Numbered from the stretch's first letter, positions 1 through 5,443 are shown. The stretch is DNA of 5,862 nucleotides from a bacterium (GCA_023246815.1 JAHFHR010000046.1:1-5862), one strand, 5' to 3'. Numbers and translations: made by a program. Notes: generated by a model from the sequence alone, not told the origin.

Positions 1-384
1 GATGCTCAATTAACGGGTAAAGACATTCCAGCGGTATTGTCAGTTGATACTGAAATTGATTTGGACCAGGTAAACTGGGAGTTGTTTGAAGCATTAGAAA
101 AATTTCCACCATACGGTGAAGATAACCCCAAGCCTCGTTTTTTGGCTAAACAACTCACCGTTGTTGACCACCAGAAATTAGGGAAAGGGGAGTTGCATAT
201 GCGCTTGATGGTGTCACATACTAAGCCAGTCATTCGTAAAACCATTGGATTCAACCTGGGAGAGTGGTGTAACACCCTTAAACGCGGAGATAAAGTTGAC
301 ATGGTGTTTGAAGTAGATGTTAATGAGTGGAATGGTAACCGTGAACTACAAATGAAAATTGTAGATTTGAAAATGTCACTCTGA
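1..384 (+). CDS. recJ: Single-stranded-DNA-specific exonuclease RecJ, C-terminal part (5' end outside window)
   Basis: The reading frame is open from the first base, so this is the last 127 residues of a longer protein. RecJ is a 5'-3' single-strand DNA exonuclease of the DHH family used in recombination and mismatch or base-excision repair in the cytoplasm. The catalytic DHH and DHHA1 domains lie upstream and are not visible. What is seen is the C-terminal OB-fold: the linker motif FPPYGEDNPKPRF (fragment residues 35-47), then a beta-rich stretch with GFNLGEW (83-89) and the signature NEWNGNRELQMKIVDLK (108-124), which matches the RecJ pattern 'vNeWnG...lqL.i.Di'. An ATG at 37 lies inside the domain and is not a real start. 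The last residues M-S-L and the TGA stop fall inside a palindromic repeat, so the extreme C-terminus may be repeat-derived. The identity is well supported by the motif pair; only the fragment state limits it. Confidence 0.9.
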   Translation, partial: DAQLTGKDIPAVLSVDTEIDLDQVNWELFEALEKFPPYGEDNPKPRFLAKQLTVVDHQKLGKGELHMRLMVSHTKPVIRKTIGFNLGEWCNTLKRGDKVDMVFEVDVNEWNGNRELQMKIVDLKMSL

Positions 385-447
385 GTGAAGCGAGTAATCT
401 TATGTCTCCGAGATCCTTCGCCCGCCTTCGGCGAACTCAGGATGACA
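374..447. repeat. 74-bp imperfect palindromic intergenic repeat overlapping the recJ stop
   Basis: The outer arms are TGTCACTCTGAGT (374-386) and ACTCAGGATGACA (435-447). They are inverted copies matching at 11 of 13 positions. Inside, AATCT (396-400) faces AGATC (411-415) loosely, and a second hairpin TTCGCC (417-422) / GGCGAA (430-435) with a 7-nt loop sits in the right half. I recognise this general form (TGTCA-TTCTGAG-GAAGCGA...TTCGC-CTCAG-ATGACA) as a dispersed repeat found between genes in many bacterial and metagenomic genomes; that is from memory, not from a search. The left arm runs into recJ and supplies codons for Ser-Leu and the TGA stop. The right arm ends 2 nt before the TATAAA box in front of the RNase HI gene. 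It may act as an mRNA 3'-end hairpin or attenuator, but no U-tract follows it, so it is not a canonical terminator. Confidence 0.75.
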
Positions 448-448
448 G

Positions 449-454
449 TATAAA
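449..454 (+). promoter_or_regulatory. Possible -10 box (TATAAA) for the RNase HI gene, leaderless arrangement
   Basis: TATAAA ends exactly 6 nt before the ATG of the RNase HI gene. Transcription from it would therefore begin at or within a base or two of the start codon. No convincing -35 hexamer lies 16-18 bp upstream, because that space is the right arm of the palindrome, and there is no TG extension. The gene may instead be read through from recJ. The AGGA of the palindrome at 439-442 is too far from the ATG to act as a ribosome binding site. Confidence 0.35.
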
Positions 455-460
455 TAAGTT

Positions 461-892
461 ATGCCTAACAAAATCACAATCCACACCGACGGTGGTGCCC
501 GGGGTAACCCAGGACCATCTGGTATTGGCGCAGTGCTTGAATATGAAGATCAGCACGGCCATCAAAAAGAAGGACTTAAACGCTACATTGGCCGCGCGAC
601 CAATAATCAGGCCGAATATCAGGCCGTGGTAATAGCACTGGAACGTGCCAAGGAGCTTAACCCGACTGCGGAGGTTGACGTTTTTTTGGATAGCGAGCTG
701 GTACAGCAACAGCTATCAGGAAACTACAAAGTCAAAAATAAAGAGCTACAGCCGCTGTTCATTAGGGTCCATAATCTCTGCCTTAACTTCAAAAAAGTCA
801 AGTATATCCACATTCCTCGTGGAGAAAATAAAGAGGCCGACCGGCTGGTCAATGAGGCTATTGACGAAGCAGGCCTAGATAGTGTTAGATAG
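461..892 (+). CDS. rnhA: Ribonuclease HI (compact RNase H-fold family)
   Basis: This 143-residue cytoplasmic enzyme cuts the RNA strand of RNA-DNA hybrids, removing R-loops, primers and misinserted ribonucleotides. All four metal-binding acids of the RNase H fold are visible: Asp10 in HTDGGARGNPG, Glu52 in NNQAEYQ, Asp77 in FLDSEL and Asp127 in NKEADRLVNEA. The GGARGNPGPSGIGAVL opening is typical of the short RNase HI group found in archaea and many Gram-positive bacteria. The long basic handle of the E. coli enzyme is absent. The loop His of E. coli (His124) also has no counterpart, the segment here being HIPRGENKEAD; this is common in the short group. The ATG start agrees with the family N-terminus. 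There is no Shine-Dalgarno; a TATAAA box 6 nt upstream suggests a leaderless message or read-through from recJ, 76 nt upstream. A different RNase H-fold nuclease role is possible but less likely. Confidence 0.92.
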   Translation: MPNKITIHTDGGARGNPGPSGIGAVLEYEDQHGHQKEGLKRYIGRATNNQAEYQAVVIALERAKELNPTAEVDVFLDSELVQQQLSGNYKVKNKELQPLFIRVHNLCLNFKKVKYIHIPRGENKEADRLVNEAIDEAGLDSVR

Positions 893-922
893 GACTATTA
901 AATTACTAAGCTTATTGAGCGT

Positions 923-2248
923 ATGCTAGGTTTGGATATGCAACGTGTTTCAGGGGAGGACGCCATTTTAAAGGTAATGGTGACTGATTTATCAGGTAGT
1001 TTTAAAGAAATTATTTCTCAAACATCACGATTACCAGAGTTATGCAGCGTTGGGATGGCCTATGATGGGTCCAGTTTTTCGGGTATTAATCCGATTGATA
1101 ATTCCGATTCAATTTTAATGGGTGTTCCAGAAACATTGGTACAGGTACCACAGCACTTGGCGGACACGGACAAACCAGAATACATGATTATCTGTAACAT
1201 CTTTACTACCGAGGGCGCCCCCCATCCAAATTGCGCTCGCAGTCAACTACTGCGCTTACAACATGAGCTAGGTATTGCCTGGGACGGTGGACGGCTATTT
1301 ATGGGTAGTGAGCCAGAAGCTTATTTTGTCTCACAAAAAGATGGTTTCACCCCAGGCGACGGTAATGCTAACTACTTCAACCCCAAAGACCCTCGTACCC
1401 ATATCATTACTGAAATTTGTAACGTACTTGAGAGTATGGGATTTGAGGTAGAGCGAGCCCATACCGAAGTAGGTGCTGAGCAGTTTGAGACTAATTGGAA
1501 GTTTGATATTGCCGAGCGTACTGCTGATAAAATTCAATACTACAAACTCATTGCTCATAAGATTGCCCGACGGCATGGCTATGATGTTACTTTTTTGCCA
1601 AAACCGTATCCCCACCGAAACGGTAGTGGTATGCATTGTCATTTGTCTGTCCAAAATGGGGCGGTCAATTTGTTTTATGACGCCCAAGGAGCGCACCTAC
1701 AGTTTTCTGAAAGGGGATTACAGTTTTTGACCGGCATTTTGCATAGCGCCCGATCATTGGCTGCTATTAGCAATCCGACGGAAGTGTCATACGCTCGACT
1801 AGTACCAGGGTTTGAAGCACCGACGATTGTGGCAATTAGTAAATACAATCGTTCTGCAACCTGTCGCGTGCCAGCCATTGCTGATGAAAAAACCAGAAGC
1901 AAAGCAATCCGAGTAGAATTTCGTTTTCCTGATCCACTCGCTAATCCATATTTACTCGCTGCTGGGTTTATTGCCGCTGGGTTAGACGGTATTGAGACTC
2001 GAGTGGCATTTACCGGATTTACCAATGAAAATTTGTACGCACTCACTCTTGATCAGGTACGAGCAAAAGGTTTAAAGCTACTACCACGTAATTTATGGGA
2101 AGCCTATAGTGAGTATAGCCAAAGTCTGATGTTAGCCAGACGCTTTGGGCCAATGCACCAAGCATACGCCAATATCGTGCTTGAAGAAATTGATGATAGT
2201 CAGAAATACGCTAATTCACGTTCAATGGAAAAACACTATCTTGATTAA
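923..2248 (+). CDS. glnA: Glutamine synthetase, type I (GSI-alpha-like length)
   Basis: The enzyme makes glutamine from glutamate, ammonia and ATP as a cytoplasmic dodecamer. The 441 residues carry an N-terminal beta-grasp (to about 75, with YDGSSFSG at 47-54) and the catalytic domain. Visible active-site residues are Glu130 and Glu132 in GSEPEAYF, Glu182 and Glu189 in TEVGAEQFE, His238 in NGSGMHCH, Arg292 and Glu298 in RLVPGFEAP, Arg310 in NRSA, Arg315, and Glu332/Arg334 in VEFRFPDP. NENLYALT (368-375) aligns with the adenylylation-site segment of GSI-beta, with Tyr372 at the key place. The length, near that of Bacillus GlnA, argues against the beta type with its extra insertion. The position of the Bacillus feedback residue Arg62 is Pro57 here. 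The start is uncertain: the ATG at 923 has only GAG three bases upstream, whereas the ATG at 938 (residue 6) is preceded by AGGT with 6 nt spacing. No glnR or glnE lies nearby. A minus-strand RNA ends 2 nt past the stop. Confidence 0.95.
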   Translation: MLGLDMQRVSGEDAILKVMVTDLSGSFKEIISQTSRLPELCSVGMAYDGSSFSGINPIDNSDSILMGVPETLVQVPQHLADTDKPEYMIICNIFTTEGAPHPNCARSQLLRLQHELGIAWDGGRLFMGSEPEAYFVSQKDGFTPGDGNANYFNPKDPRTHIITEICNVLESMGFEVERAHTEVGAEQFETNWKFDIAERTADKIQYYKLIAHKIARRHGYDVTFLPKPYPHRNGSGMHCHLSVQNGAVNLFYDAQGAHLQFSERGLQFLTGILHSARSLAAISNPTEVSYARLVPGFEAPTIVAISKYNRSATCRVPAIADEKTRSKAIRVEFRFPDPLANPYLLAAGFIAAGLDGIETRVAFTGFTNENLYALTLDQVRAKGLKLLPRNLWEAYSEYSQSLMLARRFGPMHQAYANIVLEEIDDSQKYANSRSMEKHYLD

Positions 2249-2250
2249 AT

Positions 2251-2318
2251 AAAAAAGGGCCGCCAGTAAGCCTGCCCTTGCGTGAACTTTCCCAGCCCAC
2301 ATAGACTCACTGGCGACC
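2251..2318 (-). terminator. Intrinsic terminator of the small RNA
   Basis: In the minus-strand transcript, arms 2306-2318 and 2258-2270 form an unbroken 13-bp stem including two G-U pairs, followed by one C and six U (plus-strand A run 2251-2256). The loop is long (35 nt) but holds its own 6-bp hairpin at 2282-2300. The U-tract ends 2 nt beyond the glutamine synthetase stop codon. On the plus strand no T-run follows, so it should not terminate the glnA message. Confidence 0.65.
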
Positions 2319-2392
2319 GAAAACCGGACTCAATGTGCGCGCGTACGCTTGCTCGCTCCCTCTCTGAAGATGCACAGTTGAGAACCGGAGAA
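2251..2392 (-). ncRNA. Unassigned structured small RNA of about 140 nt, downstream of rnpB
   Basis: No protein gene fits here, yet the minus strand shows a full transcription unit: a promoter (TTGACG, 18 bp, TATACT), two structured domains and an intrinsic terminator. The 5' domain (2388 down to 2324) pairs CCGG/CCGG, CUCAA/UUGAG and UGUGC/GCACA around a purine-rich inner segment. The 3' domain (2318 down to 2258) is a 13-bp stem, GGUCGCCAGUGAG with CUUACUGGCGGCC, enclosing a 6-bp apical hairpin GUGGGC/GUUCAC with loop UGGGAAA, then C and six U. Four pairs in the 3' domain are G-U wobbles on this strand and would be A-C mismatches on the other, which points to the minus strand as the functional one. 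The ends do not pair as in 6S RNA, and the SRP RNA and tmRNA signatures are not seen, so no family is assigned. It is fully antisense to the 3' UTR expected for the glutamine synthetase mRNA. The 5' end is estimated from the promoter. Confidence 0.6.
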
Positions 2393-2397
2393 ATTAG

Positions 2398-2427
2398 AGT
2401 ATACACCAATCTAAAAACCCTCGTCAA
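2398..2427 (-). promoter_or_regulatory. Promoter for the small RNA (sigma-70 type)
   Basis: Read on the minus strand: -35 TTGACG (plus 2422-2427), an 18-bp spacer and -10 TATACT (plus 2398-2403), which predicts a start near 2391-2393. The -35 hexamer is made of the loop bases TTGAC of the rnpB terminator hairpin plus the first base of its stem. One short sequence therefore both ends the upstream RNA and starts the next. Confidence 0.6.
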
Positions 2428-2439
2428 GAGGGTTTTTAG
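2411..2439. terminator. Bidirectional intrinsic terminator between glnA and rnpB
   Basis: A perfect 12-bp stem, CTAAAAACCCTC (2411-2422) with GAGGGTTTTTAG (2428-2439), encloses a 5-nt loop. Each strand carries A5 before and T5 after the GC core, so it can work both ways. On the minus strand it begins 1-2 nt after the 3' end of rnpB. On the plus strand it is the first plausible stop for the glutamine synthetase message, about 165 nt after the stop codon. Confidence 0.85.
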
Positions 2440-2440
2440 T

Positions 2441-2851
2441 ATCTGGGTAATCGATAAGCCGAATTCTGTCGTGGATGATCATCTATCTATGTCCAGCGTT
2501 ACCGCTGGACTCAAGCTGCCTACCAAATTTGGCATTGCACCGAGTAGGAGTTTACCAACCCGACTGTTACCAGTCTGTCGGTCGTGCGCTCTTACCGCAC
2601 GTTTTCAACCTTACCTGTGGTCACCGAAGCGACCCATCGGCGGTATGTTTTCTGTTGCACTTGCCCTAAGCTTCGCAAGAATTCAGAAGTCTTAAGAACT
2701 TCTATTTTCTTACTCGCCCGGCTCCCGTTAGGAGTTACTCTTATTCGCCCCGCCGAATCTGCCTGTTGGCAAATAGGGTAGGGCTATGGTGTTCGGACTT
2801 TCCTCCCACTTAAGCTTTCGCTTCAGTGGGCGATCATCTAATTACCCAGAT
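2441..2851 (-). ncRNA. rnpB: RNase P RNA (rnpB), A-like bacterial type with altered domains
   Basis: This is the catalytic RNA of ribonuclease P, which trims 5' leaders from pre-tRNA. The universally conserved blocks are all visible on the minus strand: GAGGAAAGTCCG (2805 down to 2794), ACAGAAAACATACCGCC (2655-2639), GGTAAGGTTG followed by GTGCGGTAAGAGCGCAC (2615-2584) and ACAGAATTCGGCTTATCG (2469-2452). The ends pair as P1, 2841-2851 with 2441-2451, 11 bp, which sets the boundaries. P3 is short with a GAAA loop, and P18 is capped by GUAA (a GNRA loop). The GGU that binds the tRNA CCA end is kept in GGTAGG (near 2522-2524). Compared from memory with E. coli, the P16/P17 arm is missing and the region between P5 and P7 is about 80 nt longer, holding several small hairpins (for example 2685-2703). 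It has its own promoter upstream and an abutting terminator. Confidence 0.97.
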
Positions 2852-2857
2852 TTAGCA

Positions 2858-2886
2858 AGATTAACAGAAATAGAGTCCTTTGTCAA
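2858..2886 (-). promoter_or_regulatory. rnpB promoter
   Basis: On the minus strand, a perfect -35 TTGACA (plus 2881-2886), a 17-bp spacer and -10 TAATCT (plus 2858-2863) preceded by TGT, which gives an extended -10. A start 7 nt downstream falls at 2851, exactly the first base of the P1 helix. That match between promoter geometry and RNA structure supports both calls. Confidence 0.85.
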
Positions 2887-2894
2887 GTAATAGC

Positions 2895-2923
2895 TTGATT
2901 TTAGGCTTATTTTTGAGTATTAT
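2895..2923 (+). promoter_or_regulatory. Promoter of the polysaccharide operon, predicting a leaderless mRNA
   Basis: TTGATT (2895-2900), a 17-bp spacer and TATTAT (2918-2923) form a near-consensus sigma-70 promoter. The ATG of the sugar transferase follows 7 nt after the -10, so the predicted start of transcription coincides with the A of the ATG or the base before it. Its -35 lies 8 bp from the -35 of the divergent rnpB promoter, so the two polymerases would compete for the same short stretch. Confidence 0.75.
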
Positions 2924-2930
2924 AAAGGCT

Positions 2931-4334
2931 ATGAAACGCGCAGAATTAGCTTTTATCGCAATCAAACCACCACTTGATTATATCGCGGTGGTCTGTGCTG
3001 CTGTGGTAGCATATAGCCTTCGCTATTTCTCACTGGTGCAGGAAATCAGGCCGGTTATTTTTAATTTGCCGCTAACTGAGTTTCTGGGCTTGTCCAGCGT
3101 AGTGGCGCTGCTGTGGGTTGTGATCTTTGCAATCACCGGACTCTATTCCATCACCGGGACAAAAACGATCCGTCATGAGTTAGCCAAGGTGTTCGTGGCG
3201 TGCTCAGCTGGATTGGCATTAGTACTGGCAGTCATGGTATTTTCACGTTTCTTATTTGACTCACGGTTTATTATTTTGGCAAGTTGGGCGCTGGCCATTG
3301 TGTTTGTCAGCGTTGAACGATTGGTAATTAAATTTGTTCAAAAATTATCATACCGTGCTGGTGTTGGAGTGCATCGTGTTGCGCTCGTTGGCAGTGGTCA
3401 CATTGCCGATGAGTTAAAAAAAGAGTTCTCAAAAAAGATTGGGTTGGGATATCGTGTGGTGTATGAGTTTTCTGAATTTAATAATGCCACGCTGGAGCAA
3501 CTCAAAACACTGGTAGCAGAAGATAAGATTGATGAAGTGCTCCAGGTCAACCCTTCGCAGAACGCCGCCTCATCAGCTGAGCTCGTTCAATTTGTTAATG
3601 AGTATCACCTTGACTATCGCTATACCGCTGATTTGCTGGGAACGCAGCTGACTAATTTAGAAGTGGTTACTTTTGCTGGTACGCCAATTGTTGAAGTGAA
3701 AAAAACTAGATTAGATGGTTGGGGAACAATTTACAAACGTATTTTTGATATTATTATTTCGTTACTGCTGATTAAACTACTCTTCATTGTAATGGTTATT
3801 ATTGCAATTTTGGTAAAACTGACCAGCAACGGACCAACATTTTTTAGTTACAAAAGAATTGGGCAGTTTGGAAAACCATTTCGTTATTTTAAATTTCGTT
3901 CAATGGTTAAGGACGCACACCAAAAACGATTTGATCCGGAGTTTATTAAACAGCAAGAAGATATGCGGCACGGAACGCCAATAATGAAATTCAAAAATGA
4001 TCCGCGGATTACGCCATTTGGAAAATTTATCAGACGCTGGAGTCTTGACGAATTGCCTGAGTTATTTTTGGTGCTGATCGGCCGGATGAGCTTAGTTGGA
4101 CCGCGACCGCATGAAGTAGAAGAGGTTGATCGCTACCAGCGTCACCACAAGCGGGTGCTAACCATTAAACCAGGGATCACCGGTCTGGCACAAGTATCTG
4201 GTCGCTCGGATCTTAATTTTGAAGATGAAGTAAAACTTGATACCTACTATATTGAAAATTGGTCATTGGGTATGGATCTGTATATTTTATTCAAAACCCC
4301 ACTGGCTATTATGAAACGACGATTAACCACATGA
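2931..4334 (+). CDS. Membrane polyprenyl-phosphate sugar-1-phosphate transferase (WcaJ/PssY-like)
   Basis: This enzyme starts surface-polysaccharide assembly by moving a sugar-1-phosphate from a nucleotide sugar onto undecaprenyl phosphate at the inner face of the membrane. The 467 residues show four hydrophobic helices (about 13-33, 52-73, 86-104, 110-133), a Rossmann-like CoA-binding_3 type domain (HRVALVGSGHIADEL, about 148-162, and onwards), a further membrane helix (about 271-295) and the Bac_transf catalytic domain. The latter has KPFRYFKFRSM (315-325), DPRITPFGKFIRRWSLDELPEL (catalytic pair Asp373-Glu374) and MSLVGPRP (386-393). The Ser-Pro normally found mid-helix in the membrane segment is Phe285-Ile286 here. 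The sugar cannot be told from sequence. The ATG at 2931 was chosen because it follows the promoter at leaderless distance; an in-frame TTG at 2880 would lie upstream of the promoter. The stop overlaps the next start by ATGA. Confidence 0.9.
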   Translation: MKRAELAFIAIKPPLDYIAVVCAAVVAYSLRYFSLVQEIRPVIFNLPLTEFLGLSSVVALLWVVIFAITGLYSITGTKTIRHELAKVFVACSAGLALVLAVMVFSRFLFDSRFIILASWALAIVFVSVERLVIKFVQKLSYRAGVGVHRVALVGSGHIADELKKEFSKKIGLGYRVVYEFSEFNNATLEQLKTLVAEDKIDEVLQVNPSQNAASSAELVQFVNEYHLDYRYTADLLGTQLTNLEVVTFAGTPIVEVKKTRLDGWGTIYKRIFDIIISLLLIKLLFIVMVIIAILVKLTSNGPTFFSYKRIGQFGKPFRYFKFRSMVKDAHQKRFDPEFIKQQEDMRHGTPIMKFKNDPRITPFGKFIRRWSLDELPELFLVLIGRMSLVGPRPHEVEEVDRYQRHHKRVLTIKPGITGLAQVSGRSDLNFEDEVKLDTYYIENWSLGMDLYILFKTPLAIMKRRLTT

Positions 4335-5443
4335 GAATTGCTTTAGTACATGATCATTTGACCCAAGAGGGTGGTGCTGAACGAGTACTGTCTGTGTTGC
4401 ACGATATTTGGCCGGACGCGCCAATCTTTACATTGGTGTATGATGAGCAAAAGTTAGGAAAAATGTTTCCGGTAAAAAATATTCATACTTCTTTTTTACA
4501 GCGCTGGCCTGGCGCAGTCAAACACTACCAGTGGTTTTTACCGTTGATGCCAACCGCTACCGAAAGCTATGATCTAATGGAATACGATGTTGTTATTTCC
4601 AGCAGTTCAGCCATGGCGAAAGGTATTATCACGCGCACCAATACACTACACCTATGCTACTGTCATACGCCAACGCGTTATCTCTGGTCTGATACCCATC
4701 GTTACCTTGAAGAGTTACGGTATAATAGTATTATCAAAAAATTCATTCCATTGACGCTCACCCGACTGCGAATGTGGGATCAGTTAGCGGCTCAGCGGCC
4801 AGATTACTTTATTGCTAATTCGCATGACGTTGCTGGACGCATCCAGAAATACTACCGCCGCACGAGCACGGTTATCTATCCACCAGTACAAACCGACCAG
4901 TTTAGTATCACGTCAGATATTAGTAAGTATTTTTTGACGGGGGGTAGATTGGTCGCCTATAAACGATTTGATGTAGTGGTGCAAGCCTTCAATCGGTTGG
5001 GTATTCCGCTGACTATCTTTGGCAGCGGGCCTGAACAAGAAAAATTGCAGGCCATGGCAAAGCCAAATATTACGTTTGTCGGTCAGGTATCAGCGACTGA
5101 ACTGGCAAAACTGTACCAGCGCGCTCAGGCATTTATTAATCCACAGATTGAAGATTTTGGTCTTACCGCCATTGAATCAATGGCCTCTGGCCGACCAGTG
5201 ATTGCTTTTAACGCTGGTGGCGCCCGAGAAAGCGTTATTGACGGCGTCACGGGGACATTTTTTGATGAACAAACATGGGAAGCATTAGCTGATACGGTTG
5301 TGCGTTTTAAATCCGATCGTTTTAACCCTGAGGTTATCAAAAAACACGCACAGCAGTTTAGTGTTGAACAGTTTAAGCAACAGATGATGGGCTTTATTGA
5401 GACTCAGCTGGAAGAAAAAAAACAAAAAAGATTAAGTATGTAA
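4331..5443 (+). CDS. Glycosyltransferase family 4 (WbaZ-like, retaining GT-B fold)
   Basis: This 370-residue cytoplasmic or membrane-associated enzyme transfers a sugar from a nucleotide donor to the growing lipid-linked glycan. The N-terminal half has MRIALVHDHLTQEGGAERVL, whose glycine-rich GGAE (14-17) is the acceptor-side loop, and CYCHTPTRYLW (109-119), which I associate with WbaZ-like mannosyltransferases. The C-terminal half has GGRLVAYKR (204-212, donor-phosphate region), the GT4 E-x7-E motif EDFGLTAIE (Glu274, Glu282) and GGARESVIDGVTG (296-308). The true start is the ATG overlapping the previous stop (ATGA). The in-frame ATG at 4259 would only add the upstream gene's residues read in another frame. 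There is no Shine-Dalgarno, so translation probably depends on coupling to the first gene. Mannose as donor is a guess from the motif resemblance. The C-terminus is lysine-rich (EEKKQKR). Confidence 0.93.
   Translation: MRIALVHDHLTQEGGAERVLSVLHDIWPDAPIFTLVYDEQKLGKMFPVKNIHTSFLQRWPGAVKHYQWFLPLMPTATESYDLMEYDVVISSSSAMAKGIITRTNTLHLCYCHTPTRYLWSDTHRYLEELRYNSIIKKFIPLTLTRLRMWDQLAAQRPDYFIANSHDVAGRIQKYYRRTSTVIYPPVQTDQFSITSDISKYFLTGGRLVAYKRFDVVVQAFNRLGIPLTIFGSGPEQEKLQAMAKPNITFVGQVSATELAKLYQRAQAFINPQIEDFGLTAIESMASGRPVIAFNAGGARESVIDGVTGTFFDEQTWEALADTVVRFKSDRFNPEVIKKHAQQFSVEQFKQQMMGFIETQLEEKKQKRLSM

Noticed and set aside
402..632. Open plus-strand frame of 76 codons starting in the palindrome
   Set aside because: It overlaps RNase HI in another frame, and RNase HI has all its catalytic residues.
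861..891. Possible promoter TTGACG...TTAGAT inside the end of the RNase HI gene, for glnA
   Set aside because: The hexamers are weak at the -10 and the spacing is 18 bp. It sits in coding sequence and no independent evidence supports it.
1331..1696. Long minus-strand open frame inside glutamine synthetase (also 1675-2046)
   Set aside because: Antisense shadows of a highly conserved coding region, without start signals.
2251..2392. Identity of the small RNA as 6S RNA, SRP RNA or tmRNA
   Set aside because: The 5' and 3' ends do not pair as in 6S. The SRP tetraloop region with GGAAGCAG and the tmRNA tRNA-like ends are not present.
2282..2695. Open plus-strand frame of 137 codons
   Set aside because: It runs through the small RNA, the terminator and the conserved core of rnpB, has no ribosome binding site, and the protein resembles nothing. 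The openness is accidental.
2880..2930. Upstream TTG start for the sugar transferase
   Set aside because: It lies 5' of the -35/-10 pair, so those codons would not be transcribed from this promoter. The ATG at 2931 fits the family N-terminus.
4259..4330. Upstream ATG for the glycosyltransferase adding 24 residues
   Set aside because: The extra residues are the sugar transferase coding sequence in a shifted frame. The family motif MRIALVHDHLT begins at the ATGA overlap.
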